The notes: generated from the sequence alone by a model not told the origin. Shown: positions 35,874-44,431, counted from the first letter of the stretch. The stretch: 64,000 nt of DNA from Streptomyces sp. NRRL S-350 (GCF_000719705.1 NZ_JOHO01000029.1:1-64000); one strand, 5' to 3'. A program made the numbers and translations.

Positions 35874-35945
35874 TCAGCCGGCGGCCGGGAAAAGGAGGTG
35901 AACGCGAGTGCTGCCCTGGGCAGCTATCGGGGCGACAACGACCAC
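35874..35945 (-). CDS. Candidate 23-residue leader peptide of rsgA
   Basis: A short ORF with GTG start at 35945 and TGA ending at 35874. A perfect AGGAGG stands 8 nt before the start, stronger than that of rsgA itself. The peptide begins MVVVAPIAAQ and ends VHLLFPAAG. It lies 58 bp before rsgA in the same direction. Its ribosome binding site is one arm of a hairpin whose other arm lies inside the ORF. Expression has not been shown; it may be a translation-sensing leader. Confidence 0.45.
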   Translation of the reverse strand: MVVVAPIAAQGSTRVHLLFPAAG

Positions 35946-35959
35946 GGGGTTCACCTCCT
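35893..35959 (-). promoter_or_regulatory. Hairpin sequestering the leader ribosome binding site
   Basis: On the minus strand AGGAGGTGAAC (35959-35949) can pair perfectly with GTTCACCTCCT (35903-35893). The 45-nt loop has its own small hairpin GCTGCC-CAG-GGCAGC. A TTTT follows the second arm. Pairing would hide the leader ribosome binding site. Confidence 0.55.
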
Positions 35960-36201
35960 GCTCTCTACTCCTCGGGCGGCCCAACGGCCCCCGAACCGGA
36001 CGCGTCACACGCTAGCCGACCGGTCCGACCCGGCCAACCCATTTTTGACCTGGGCAAACGCGCACCCCGGGGCCCCAGGTGAGACCGGGCGGCACCCCCG
36101 GACATCCCGGGCAGCATCCTCCGGGCATTCCACCGCCGCCTCCGAAGGGCAGGACCAGGCCCGCCGGTGCCGGAGCCTCCGCAGGGGTCGCCAGGGACCG
36201 C

Positions 36202-37221
36202 CTAACCCCCGTACCGGTGCTTGAGGTTCGGGTCGTCCAGCCACCACGGCCGCATCCCCGCCTCCTCCTCTTCCGGCCGTCCCTGCGCCCGGGCCTCCGC
36301 GGCCGCCGCCTCGAACCGGGCGTCCAGCTCGGCGTCCACGGCCTTGATCTCCTCGCGCCCCTGCACCACCATCCGCCGCACCAGCGCGGCCAGGAACGGC
36401 AGCCCGACCAGGTCCCCCAGGACCCAGAACGCGTTGCCGCCCCAGGTCTGGTCCTGTACCAGGCTCGGCCCCCACGGCCGCCCGAGCGCCACGTAGTAGT
36501 GCTCGGCGACGAGGTGGCCGCCGTAGATCAGCACGATCCCGAGCCCCGCGTCGAAGTTCACCTCGGCGAAGGTGATGAACAGCCCGAGCAGGTGCGGGTA
36601 CTCGTGCCCGACGGGGTCGATCTGCAGCCGCGGCCAGAAGTAGGCGAGGCCCAGCAGCACCAGCGCCAGGTGCAGCAGCACGTTCCCGAACGCGCTGGAG
36701 ACCGACTCCTCGTACCAGGGCGTGAAGTAGAGCAGCCACGGCGGCGCCATCAGCAGCGCCGTCGAGACGGCCGGGAACATCAGCACCTTGGACGGGCGGC
36801 TGCGCAGCGCCCGCAGGATCCGCTCCCGCCGGGCCGGCGACGCGGCCCCGACGAGCAGCGAGACGGGCGCACCGAGCGCGAGCAGCAGCGGGACGACCAT
36901 CAGCAGCAGCACGACCTGTACGGCCCGGTCGGTGAAGAGGATCCGGTCGTACACGCCGAGGCCGGAGCAGGTGCACCAGATCCACAGCAGCAGTCCGCCG
37001 AGGAAGGCGGCGGTGCGGCTGGGCTGCCAGCGCTCGCCGCCGGACCGGTGGACGGTGCGCACCGCCGCCAGGTACCAGGCGCCGAGCAGCACCGAGAGGG
37101 CGAGCACCAGCGGCTCGGCCGTCCAGGAGGTGGCCAGCGCGGACCAGTGCCACGGTGGTGGTCCGCTGTAGGCGAGCGTGGTGGCCACGCCGTCCACCGC
37201 GCCGCCCGCCGCGCCGTTCAT
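36202..37221 (-). CDS. CtaG-like cytochrome c oxidase assembly protein
   Basis: A 339-residue polytopic membrane protein of the caa3-type CtaG family, with about seven helices between residues 30 and 285. Signatures are WHWSALATSWT, the WTC..SGLGVYDRILFTDR-like region (CTCSGLGVYDRI), MFPAVSTALLMAPPWLLYFTPWYE in parts, and ALGRPWGPSLVQDQ. The family helps assemble copper-dependent cytochrome oxidase. The C-terminus is charged and cytosolic (REEIKAVDAELDARFEAA). ATG at 37221. Divergent from the SEDS gene across a region with twin palindromes. Confidence 0.82.
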   Translation of the reverse strand: MNGAAGGAVDGVATTLAYSGPPPWHWSALATSWTAEPLVLALSVLLGAWYLAAVRTVHRSGGERWQPSRTAAFLGGLLLWIWCTCSGLGVYDRILFTDRAVQVVLLLMVVPLLLALGAPVSLLVGAASPARRERILRALRSRPSKVLMFPAVSTALLMAPPWLLYFTPWYEESVSSAFGNVLLHLALVLLGLAYFWPRLQIDPVGHEYPHLLGLFITFAEVNFDAGLGIVLIYGGHLVAEHYYVALGRPWGPSLVQDQTWGGNAFWVLGDLVGLPFLAALVRRMVVQGREEIKAVDAELDARFEAAAAEARAQGRPEEEEAGMRPWWLDDPNLKHRYGG

Positions 37222-37390
37222 CCGTCCGCCCACCTCGCTCGTACCCGCCGCCCGGGGCGGCGGACGTCGTCCGCACCGCCGCCGTCGCAGAGCCGGCGGT
37301 CGCCGCGGCGGAGGCCGGGGCGCCCGGCCATGATGTCGCCGCGCCCCGGGCGGGCCGCACCCGGGCCCCGGCTCTATACCCGAGCCTGGA

Positions 37391-37421
37391 CAAAGCTTTG
37401 CCAACCCCCGACAAAGCTTTG
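37391..37421. promoter_or_regulatory. Twin palindromes CAAAGCTTTG, two helical turns apart
   Basis: The perfect 10-bp palindrome CAAAGCTTTG occurs at 37391-37400 and 37412-37421, each inside GACAAAGCTTTGCCA. The centre-to-centre distance is 21 bp, so both face the same side of the helix. A third, partial copy (GGGCAAAGTTCTG) follows. It lies in the divergent promoter gap between the CtaG-like and SEDS genes. Confidence 0.6.
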
Positions 37422-37540
37422 CCAGGGCAAAGTTCTGACCCCGGGGTCGCGCGGCCCGCAACCACGGCGACGGCCCGGACGTCTGGCAGGATGCCCGTCG
37501 GCGATACCCGCCACGTGGGGTGACAAGGGGACGACAAGAG

Positions 37541-39226
37541 GTGCGAAGCACTGCACGCGGCGACGGCCGGCGGCTGGCCGCGCGCCACCGCAACATCGAG
37601 CTGGGCCTGCTGGCGCTCGCGGTGGCCGTCTGTCTGGCGGGACACATCGACGCCGCTCTGGCGCTGACCGGCAGGATGCCGCCGGGGCTGCTGGTGCACG
37701 CCCTGTCGCTGGGCGCGCTCGCCGGGGCGGCACACCTGGCGGTGCGCCGGTTCGCGCCGTACGCGGACCCGCTGATCCTGCCGCTGGGCGTCTTCCTGAC
37801 CGGCTTCGGGCTGGTGCTGCTGGACCGGCTGGACTTCAGCTACAAGGCCGCGCACGCCGCGAAGGGCGACTACCAGAAGCTCCCGGCCGCACCCTCCCAG
37901 TTGATGTGGGTGTTCATCTCGGTGGCGGCGGCGATCGCGCTGATCGTCCTGGTCAAGCACCACCGCTTCTTCCAGCGCTACGTGTACCTGCTGATGGCGG
38001 GCGCGCTGATCCTGCTGGCCGCGCCGGTGGCCTCGCCGGGCGACAGCTTCGGCGCCAAGCGCTGGATCCGGCTGTTCGGGCTCTCCTTCGAGCCGGACGA
38101 GTTCGTGAAGGTCGCGATCACGATCTTCTTCGCCGGCTACCTGATGGCCTCCCGGGACGCGCTCGCGCTGGCCGGCCGGAAGGTCTGGGGGATGACCCTG
38201 CCCCGAGGCCGGCACGCCGGGCCGGTGCTGGCGATCTGGGTGGTCAGCCTGCTGGTCCTGATCTTCGAGCGCGACCTGGGCACCTCGCTGATCTTCTTCG
38301 GCGTCTTCATCGTGATGCTGTACGTGGCGACCGAGCGCACCAGCTGGGTGGTGCTCGGCCTGCTGATGGCCGTCGGCGGCGCGGCGGTGGTCGGCACCGT
38401 GGAGCCGCACGTGCACGGCCGCGTCGAGGCCTGGCTGCACCCGCTCGACTACTACAAGCCGGTGCACGACAAGGCGATCTCCGAGCAGCCCGCCGAAGCC
38501 CTGTTCAGCCTCGGCACCGGGCACATGACCGGGACCGGCCTGGGCTCCGGCCGGCCCTGGCTGATCGGCTTCGCCGGGCGCAGCGACTTCATCTTCACCA
38601 CCATCGGCGAGGAGCTGGGCCTCGCCGGGGTGACGGCCGTGCTGCTGGTCTACGTGCTGCTGATCCAGCGCGGCCTGCGCACCGCCGTCGGCCTGACCGA
38701 CCCGTTCGGCAAGCTGCTCGCCACCGGCCTGTCGGCGGCCCTGGCCCTGCAGATCTTCGTGGTCGTCGGCGGCGTGAGCGGGCTGGTCCCGCTGACCGGC
38801 AAGGCGCTGCCGTTCCTGGCGGCCGGTGGTTCGTCACTGATGGCGAACTGGCTGATGGTCGCGCTGCTGATCAAGCTGAGCGACTCCTCCGGGCGCACCG
38901 CCCTGGACCCGGTCCAGACGTCCCCCGAACCCCTCCCGGTCCAGGCCCGCCCGGCCGGGCGGAGCCCGCAGGGCGACCCGGCTGCGGCCGCCCCTGCGGC
39001 CCCGGACCCCGCCGCACCGGCCTCCGCCGACCCGTCCACCGCCGACCCCTCCGCCGCGACCGAGCTGCACCCCGTGATCGGCCGGACCCCGAACGACCGA
39101 TCCTCGGACGGCCGGCCGCCGAACGGCCCGAGCCCGTACGACCGGACCGCGAACGACCGGAGCCCGGCCGGTCGGCAGCCCACCGGACCGCAGTACGGCC
39201 ACCCCACGCACCCGGCCACCACCTGA
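37541..39226 (+). CDS. SEDS family protein (FtsW/RodA-like)
   Basis: A 561-residue membrane protein of the shape, elongation, division and sporulation family, which polymerises peptidoglycan from lipid II. About ten to twelve helices span residues 20-450. Family signatures are GAKRWIRL, FEPDEFVKVAI, FERDLGTSL, GTGLGSGRP and FIFTTIGEELG. The last 110 residues are Pro/Asp-rich and cytosolic (repeats of NDRS/DRT type). GTG at 37541 has AAGGGG 10 nt upstream; an in-frame GTG at 37520 is also possible. No partner penicillin-binding protein gene is adjacent. Confidence 0.88.
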   Translation: MRSTARGDGRRLAARHRNIELGLLALAVAVCLAGHIDAALALTGRMPPGLLVHALSLGALAGAAHLAVRRFAPYADPLILPLGVFLTGFGLVLLDRLDFSYKAAHAAKGDYQKLPAAPSQLMWVFISVAAAIALIVLVKHHRFFQRYVYLLMAGALILLAAPVASPGDSFGAKRWIRLFGLSFEPDEFVKVAITIFFAGYLMASRDALALAGRKVWGMTLPRGRHAGPVLAIWVVSLLVLIFERDLGTSLIFFGVFIVMLYVATERTSWVVLGLLMAVGGAAVVGTVEPHVHGRVEAWLHPLDYYKPVHDKAISEQPAEALFSLGTGHMTGTGLGSGRPWLIGFAGRSDFIFTTIGEELGLAGVTAVLLVYVLLIQRGLRTAVGLTDPFGKLLATGLSAALALQIFVVVGGVSGLVPLTGKALPFLAAGGSSLMANWLMVALLIKLSDSSGRTALDPVQTSPEPLPVQARPAGRSPQGDPAAAAPAAPDPAAPASADPSTADPSAATELHPVIGRTPNDRSSDGRPPNGPSPYDRTANDRSPAGRQPTGPQYGHPTHPATT

Positions 39227-39290
39227 CGCACCGACCGGCCCCGACGGGACCGACAGGACCGACGGGACCGACCGGCCGTCTCTCCCCCAC

Positions 39291-39348
39291 ACACGGGTCA
39301 GGGCCTCCCCCAGAAACCGCACTCTCCGGGGGAGGCCCTGACCCGTGT
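39291..39348. terminator. 21-bp perfect-stem hairpin between convergent genes
   Basis: The arms 39291-39311 and 39328-39348 are exact complements around a 16-nt loop. It is centred between the SEDS stop and the YihY stop and should terminate both transcripts. Just before it, the 10-bp unit GACCGACGGG recurs about four times (39231-39276). Confidence 0.85.
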
Positions 39349-39371
39349 CGTGGCCCCGTCCACTACTGCTG

Positions 39372-40745
39372 CTACTGCTGCTCCCACGGCGGCCGGGGAG
39401 GCCGCGGCGGGTACCCCGGCACCCCCGGCCCCCCGGTGCCCGGAGGCCCCATGGAATCCGCCGGCCCCGACCCCGGCACCCCCGGCCCCTGCGCTCCCGC
39501 CCCCGGCGGCGGCCCCGACGGACGGTCGCTGTCGGGCGGCGGCGGCGCGGGCCGGTGGTGCGGCCCGCCGCGGGCGGTGAGACGGCCGCGCAGGTTGTCG
39601 GCGGCCAGCACGTCGGCCCAGCGCTCCGGGTACTCGGAGGGCACGTCGACGTCCTCGCCGTCGTCCTCGCCCCACTCCTCCTCGACGCCCTCGGCGAGCC
39701 CGAGTTCGCGGGCGCGCCGGGCCCGTTCGGCGGCCCGCCGGGCGGCGACCTCGCGGACGACGGCGGCGGCGGCCTCCTCGTGGGCGCGTTCGTTCTCGGC
39801 GCGCGCGTCGGCGGTCTCCAGGGTGGGCCAGCGGCGGTCTATCGCGGCGTTCATGGCGGCGCCGATGAGTACCGCGAGGGCCACCACGAAGATCCACAGC
39901 AGCACCGCGACGGGCGCCGCGAGTGAGCCGTACACCGAGGGGCCCTCGACCGAGCTGACCAGGTAGAGCCGGAGCCCGACGCTGCAGAAGACCAGTACGA
40001 CGAGGGCGACCAGCGCGCCGGGGATGTCCTCGCGCCACGGGGTCGAGACGGGGACGGCCAGGTGGTAGAGGGTGGTGAGGGAGACGATCAGCAGCACGAT
40101 CGCGACCGGCCAGTAGGCGGCGCCGACCAGTCCGGCGATGCCGGGCACGGCGTTCTCCACCAGCCCGGGCCCGGCCATCAGGAGCGGCAGCACGAGTGAG
40201 CCGATGACCAGGGCGCCGAGGTAGAGGCCGAGTGACATCAGCCGGGTCTTGACGATGCCCCGCTTGCCGTCGAGCCCGTACATGACGGTGATGGTGTCGA
40301 TGAAGATGTAGAGCGCCCTGGAGCCGGACCACAGGGACAGCAGGAAGCCGATCGAGACGAGGTCGGGCCGGGTGTGGTCGAACACCTGGTTGAGCAGGGG
40401 GACGACGACCTCCTTGACGGAGGAGTCCGACAGGACCGTCCCGGAGGCCGAGACGATGTCGTGCTTGAGCCGGTCGATGGTGCCTGCGCCGAGGAACTCG
40501 TCGAGGTAGCCGAGGGTGCCGGCCAGGCCGAGCAGCAGCGGTGGGATCGACAGCAGGGTGAAGAAGGCCGCCTCGGCGGCGAGACCGGTGACCCGGTACT
40601 CGACGCAGGTGTTGGTGGTGTCCCTGACCAGTTCCCATGCCGTTCGGCGCCAGGTGGCCCGTTTGGCCGCGCGCCGGGAGCCCTTGCCCCGGCGCCGGGT
40701 GGGCCGTTCGGGGTTCGGTCCGCTCGTATCGCCTGCTGCTTGCAC
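39372..40745 (-). CDS. YihY/BrkB-family inner membrane protein
   Basis: A 457-residue protein with about six transmembrane helices between residues 45 and 300 (LAAEAAFFTLLSIPPLLLGLAG, LVSIGFLLSLWSGSRALYIF, LGALVIGSLVLPLLMAG, and others). The C-terminal 150 residues are charged, then Pro/Gly-rich. The family was once thought to be ribonuclease BN; its function is uncertain. GTG at 40745 is chosen because it starts just before the conserved region, as in relatives; an ATG at 40862 would add 39 residues. Confidence 0.82.
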   Translation of the reverse strand: MQAAGDTSGPNPERPTRRRGKGSRRAAKRATWRRTAWELVRDTTNTCVEYRVTGLAAEAAFFTLLSIPPLLLGLAGTLGYLDEFLGAGTIDRLKHDIVSASGTVLSDSSVKEVVVPLLNQVFDHTRPDLVSIGFLLSLWSGSRALYIFIDTITVMYGLDGKRGIVKTRLMSLGLYLGALVIGSLVLPLLMAGPGLVENAVPGIAGLVGAAYWPVAIVLLIVSLTTLYHLAVPVSTPWREDIPGALVALVVLVFCSVGLRLYLVSSVEGPSVYGSLAAPVAVLLWIFVVALAVLIGAAMNAAIDRRWPTLETADARAENERAHEEAAAAVVREVAARRAAERARRARELGLAEGVEEEWGEDDGEDVDVPSEYPERWADVLAADNLRGRLTARGGPHHRPAPPPPDSDRPSGPPPGAGAQGPGVPGSGPADSMGPPGTGGPGVPGYPPRPPRPPWEQQ

Positions 40746-40922
40746 AGGGCCAACCGTATCGGGCCGGGGCGCTCCGGTTGATCTCCCCCGGGTGGGGGCG
40801 TGTGGCCGGACGCCCGGGCGGGGAGCGGCGGGAACGCCAATCCGTCCCACATGACGAAACATCAGCGTCCAGCATTCGGATGTTAGTGGACCGCGAGTCA
40901 TGCCCCGTGCGAATCTCTTGCC

Positions 40923-41006
40923 ATGCCTAGCGCCGGAACAACCTTGGTAGGTCGACTCCACGTCGATCTCCTTCGCGTGTCCAGCGCCATCTGTCCGGTG
41001 ACCTGA
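40923..41006 (+). CDS. Leader peptide upstream of sulfite reductase
   Basis: A 27-codon ORF (ATG 40923, TGA to 41006). The peptide begins MPSAGTTLVG, has the core RLHVDLLRVSS and ends AICPVT. Very similar short peptides with an L-R-V...Cys ending are repeatedly found before sulfur genes in actinobacteria. Its single Cys codon near the end suggests that ribosome stalling at low cysteinyl-tRNA controls the operon. The mechanism is inferred, not seen. It lies 198 bp before sulfite reductase. Confidence 0.75.
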   Translation: MPSAGTTLVGRLHVDLLRVSSAICPVT

Positions 41007-41204
41007 GCCCACCCCTGCCGCACCACCGCACCCGGCGCCACCCTTCTCGCCGTCCCGGCCGCAACGGACGTGCAGGCGCCCCGCCCGGCCTCGGTCACTG
41101 CCCTCCCGGTCCTGAGAAACCCGCAGGTCAGAGCAGCACCGCACGGCTGAGCACGCACCGCGACCCACCCGGCACCAGCGCCACCTGCCCCGAAGGACTT
41201 CACC

Positions 41205-42929
41205 ATGGCCACCTCCCCCGAGACCGTCGAGCCCACGGCCGACCGCCCCGCCGCGAGCCGCCCCGCCGCGGCCCGCAAGGTGACCCGCCACCGTGGCGAG
41301 GGCCAGTGGGGCATGGGACACCACACGCCGCTGAACGCCAACGAGCAGTTCAAGAAGGACGACGACGGTCTCAATGTGCGGACACGTATTGAGACGATCT
41401 ACGCGCACCGCGGTTTCGACTCGATCGACCCCGCCGACCTGCGCGGCCGGATGCGCTGGTGGGGCCTCTACACCCAGCGCAAGGAAGGCATCGACGGCGG
41501 CAAGACCGCGATCCTGGACCCGCACGAGCTGGACGCCGAGTACTTCATGCTCCGCGTGCGCATCGACGGCGGCCGGCTGACCGTCCCCCAGCTGCGGGCG
41601 ATCGCCGAGGTCTCCGAGCAGTACGCCCGCGGCACCGCCGACCTGACCGACCGCCAGAACATCCAGTACCACTGGATCCGGATCGAGGACGTCCCGGCGA
41701 TCTGGCAGAAGCTGGAGGCCGTCGGCCTGTCCACCACCGAGGCCTGCGGCGACACCCCGCGCGTCATCCTCGGCTCCCCGGTGGCGGGCGTCGCCGAGGA
41801 CGAGATCATCGACGGCACTCCCGCCATCGACGGGATCCAGCGCCGCTTCATCGGCAACAAGGACTTCTCCAACCTGCCGCGCAAGTTCAAGGCCGCCGTC
41901 TCCGGCTCCCCGCTGCTGGACGTCGCCCACGAGATCAACGACGTCGCCTTCGTCGGCGTCGTCCACCCCGAGCACGGGCCCGGCTTCGACCTGTGGGTCG
42001 GCGGCGGCCTGTCCACCAACCCGCGCCTGGGCGTTCGCCTGGGCGCCTGGGTGCCGCTGGACGAGGTGCCCGACGTCTTCGGCGGCGTCATCGGCATCTT
42101 CCGCGACTACGGCTACCGGCGCCTGCGCAACCGCGCCCGGCTGAAGTTCCTGGTCGCCGACTGGGGGCCGGAGAAGTTCCGCCAGGTGCTGCAGGACGAG
42201 TACCTGAAGTACACGCTGGTCGACGGCCCCGCCCCCGCCGAGCCGTCCGGCCGCTGGCGCGACCACGTCGGCGTCCACCGGCAGCGCGACGGCAGGTTCT
42301 ACATCGGCTTCGCGCCGCGCGTCGGCCGGGTCGACGGCAAGCTGCTCGGCCGGATCGCCGACCTCGCCGCCGCCCACGGCAGCGACCGGGTGCGCACCAC
42401 CGCCGAGCAGAAGATGCTCATCCTCGACATCGCCGAGGAGCACGTCGACTCCGTGGTGGCCGGCCTGGAGGAGCTCGACCTGCGGGTCACCCCGTCGCCG
42501 TTCCGCCGCGGCACCATGGCCTGCACCGGCATCGAGTACTGCAAGCTCGCCATCGTCGAGACCAAGGAGCGCGGCCGCACGCTCATCGACGAGCTGGAGC
42601 AGCGCCTGCCGGACTTCGCCGAGCCGCTGACCATCAACATCAACGGCTGCCCGAACTCCTGCGCCCGCATCCAGGTCGCCGACATCGGCCTCAAGGGCCA
42701 GCTGGTCACCGACGAGAACGGCGAGCAGGTCGAGGGCTACCAGGTGCACCTCGGCGGCGCGCTCGGCCTGGAGGCCGGCTTCGGCCGCAAGGTCCGCGGC
42801 CTCAAGGTGACCAGTGCCGGCCTGCCCGCCTACGTGGAGCGCCTGCTGACCCGCTACCAGGCCGACCGCAGCGAGGGCGAGCGCTTCGCCCAGTGGACGG
42901 CCCGGGCCACCGAGGAGCAGCTGTCGTGA
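41205..42929 (+). CDS. sirA: Ferredoxin-type assimilatory sulfite reductase
   Basis: A 574-residue cytosolic enzyme that reduces sulfite to sulfide with six electrons, using siroheme and a 4Fe-4S cluster. Two ferredoxin-like halves each contain the repeat seen in this family. The cluster ligands are C440-x5-C446 (ACTGIEYC) and C482-x3-C486 (GCPNSC). Nitrite reductases look alike, but the adjoining cys genes make sulfite the likely substrate. ATG at 41205 with AAGGA upstream. Its stop overlaps the GTG of the small zinc-ribbon gene. Confidence 0.93.
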   Translation: MATSPETVEPTADRPAASRPAAARKVTRHRGEGQWGMGHHTPLNANEQFKKDDDGLNVRTRIETIYAHRGFDSIDPADLRGRMRWWGLYTQRKEGIDGGKTAILDPHELDAEYFMLRVRIDGGRLTVPQLRAIAEVSEQYARGTADLTDRQNIQYHWIRIEDVPAIWQKLEAVGLSTTEACGDTPRVILGSPVAGVAEDEIIDGTPAIDGIQRRFIGNKDFSNLPRKFKAAVSGSPLLDVAHEINDVAFVGVVHPEHGPGFDLWVGGGLSTNPRLGVRLGAWVPLDEVPDVFGGVIGIFRDYGYRRLRNRARLKFLVADWGPEKFRQVLQDEYLKYTLVDGPAPAEPSGRWRDHVGVHRQRDGRFYIGFAPRVGRVDGKLLGRIADLAAAHGSDRVRTTAEQKMLILDIAEEHVDSVVAGLEELDLRVTPSPFRRGTMACTGIEYCKLAIVETKERGRTLIDELEQRLPDFAEPLTININGCPNSCARIQVADIGLKGQLVTDENGEQVEGYQVHLGGALGLEAGFGRKVRGLKVTSAGLPAYVERLLTRYQADRSEGERFAQWTARATEEQLS

Positions 42930-43108
42930 GCGAGCGAGCCGCCCCGTTCTTCTGCCCCTACTGCGGGGACGAGGACCTGCGCCCCTCCGAGGCCGGGCAC
43001 GGCGCCTGGGAGTGCCACGGGTGCCGCCGGGCCTTCCAGTTGAAGTTCCTCGGCCTGCTGGCACCGACCGATCACGGGGGTACGTCCGATGAGCAGCACC
43101 GCGCCTGA
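42926..43108 (+). CDS. Small zinc-ribbon protein of the sulfur operon
   Basis: A 60-residue protein with two Cys pairs (FCPYCGDEDL and ECHGCRRAF) that should hold one zinc or an iron-sulfur centre. GTG at 42926 overlaps the sirA stop, and its end overlaps the start of cysH by 20 bp, so it is firmly embedded in the operon. A role as a partner of the sulfite or APS reductase is plausible but unproven. Confidence 0.75.
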   Translation: MSERAAPFFCPYCGDEDLRPSEAGHGAWECHGCRRAFQLKFLGLLAPTDHGGTSDEQHRA

Positions 43109-43790
43109 CCACGAGGAGGCGGCCGTCCGGGCCGGCCGCGAGCTGGAGGACGCCACCGCGCAGGAGGTCCTGCGCTGGGCGGCCGACACCTTCGGCCGGC
43201 GGTTCTGCGTCACCTCCTCCATGGAGGACGCGGTCGTCGCGCACCTGGCCTCCACGGTGCTCCCCGGCGTGGACGTGGTGTTCCTGGACACCGGCTACCA
43301 CTTCGCCGAGACCCTCGGTACCCGCGACGCGGTGGCCGCGACCATGCCGGTCAACGTCATCACGCTCGCTCCGCTGAGGACCGTCGCCGAGCAGGACGCC
43401 GAGTACGGGCCGAACCTGCACGACCGCGACCCGGACCTGTGCTGCTCGCTGCGCAAGGTCGAGCCGCTGAACCGCGGCCTCGCCGGCTACGACGCCTGGG
43501 CGACGGGGCTGCGCCGCGACGAGTCGCCGACCCGGGCGAACACCCCGGTGGTCTCCTGGGACCCGAAGCGCCGCAAGGTCAAGGTCGCCCCGATCGCCCG
43601 GTGGACGCAGGAGGACGTGGACGCCTACGTCGCCGCCAACGGGGTGCTGCTCAACCCGCTGCTGTGGGAGGGCTACACCTCGATCGGCTGCTCGCCGCTG
43701 TCCTGCACCCGCAAGCCCGCCGAGGGCGAGGACGCCCGGGCCGGCCGCTGGTCCGGCTCCGGCAAGACCGAGTGCGGCATCCACCTCTGA
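43089..43790 (+). CDS. cysH: Phosphoadenylyl/adenylyl-sulfate reductase
   Basis: A 233-residue enzyme that reduces activated sulfate (APS or PAPS) to sulfite. The nucleotide-binding motif FCVTSSMED is near the N-terminus. The paired Cys C118-C119 plus C201 and C206 are the cluster ligands of the APS-reducing type, and the C-terminal KTECGIHL holds the catalytic C229. The second pair is spaced C-x4-C (GCSPLSCTR) where C-x2-C is usual. With CysC also encoded next door, either substrate is possible; the cluster argues for APS. Confidence 0.92.
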   Translation: MSSTAPDHEEAAVRAGRELEDATAQEVLRWAADTFGRRFCVTSSMEDAVVAHLASTVLPGVDVVFLDTGYHFAETLGTRDAVAATMPVNVITLAPLRTVAEQDAEYGPNLHDRDPDLCCSLRKVEPLNRGLAGYDAWATGLRRDESPTRANTPVVSWDPKRRKVKVAPIARWTQEDVDAYVAANGVLLNPLLWEGYTSIGCSPLSCTRKPAEGEDARAGRWSGSGKTECGIHL

Positions 43791-43825
43791 TCCGCCACCG
43801 CCAACCACTGCGTAAGGAAGAACCC

Positions 43826-44431
43826 GTGACAGCTGACACCCTGGGCCGCCGCGGCTCCGTCGGAGGCACTGCGGCGGCCCGCCCGGCCGCCCCCTGCGAG
43901 CGCGGCGCCACCGTGTGGCTGACCGGGCTGCCGAGCGCGGGCAAGACCACCCTGGCCTTCGCGCTGGCCGAGCGGCTGCGCGCCGAGGGCCACGAGGTCG
44001 AGGTCCTGGACGGCGACGAGATCCGCGAGTTCCTCTCCAAGGGCCTCGGCTTCTCCCGCGAGGACCGGCACACCAACGTCACCAGGATCGGCTTCGTCGC
44101 CGAGAAGCTCGCCGCGCACGGCGTCAAGGTGCTCGCCCCGGTGATCGCCCCGTTCGCCGACTCCCGCGCCGCCGTGCGCGAGCGGCACGCCGCGGCCGGC
44201 ACCGAGTTCCTGGAGATCCACGTCGCCACGCCGGTCGAGCTGTGCGCCGAACGCGACGTCAAGGGCCTGTACGCCAGGCAGGCCGCCGGGGAGATCTCCG
44301 GCCTCACCGGCGTCGACGACCCGTACGAGGCGCCGGCCTCCCCGGACCTGCGCCTCCAGACGCAGGGCCGCGCGGTCGCCGAGTCCGCCGCCGAGCTGCA
44401 CGCCTTCCTGACCGAGAGGGGCCTCGCATGA
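43826..44431 (+). CDS. cysC: Adenylyl-sulfate kinase
   Basis: A 201-residue cytosolic kinase that phosphorylates APS to PAPS. The P-loop is GLPSAGKTT, followed by LDGDEIREFLSKGLGFSRED and RIGFVAEKLAAHG typical of APS kinases. GTG at 43826 has AAGGAAG upstream. It overlaps cysD by four bases. PAPS may serve sulfotransferases or feed CysH. Confidence 0.93.
   Translation: MTADTLGRRGSVGGTAAARPAAPCERGATVWLTGLPSAGKTTLAFALAERLRAEGHEVEVLDGDEIREFLSKGLGFSREDRHTNVTRIGFVAEKLAAHGVKVLAPVIAPFADSRAAVRERHAAAGTEFLEIHVATPVELCAERDVKGLYARQAAGEISGLTGVDDPYEAPASPDLRLQTQGRAVAESAAELHAFLTERGLA

Larger units (their letters stand above)
35817..36201. other. 385-bp leader region upstream of rsgA
   Basis: Holds a short ORF in a hairpin (35874-35959). 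Another inverted repeat, GCCCTTCG with CGAAGGGC, sits near 35825-35873, just before the rsgA start on the minus strand. The remaining part (35960-36201) should contain the promoter. Confidence 0.5.

Noticed and set aside
36005..39966. Very long open frames on both strands across the CtaG-like and SEDS genes
   Set aside because: They are shadows of the real membrane proteins; no family motif is visible in them.
40863..40922. Extension of the YihY/BrkB gene to an ATG at 40862 or further
   Set aside because: The added residues are unlike relatives, whose proteins begin near the GTG at 40745.
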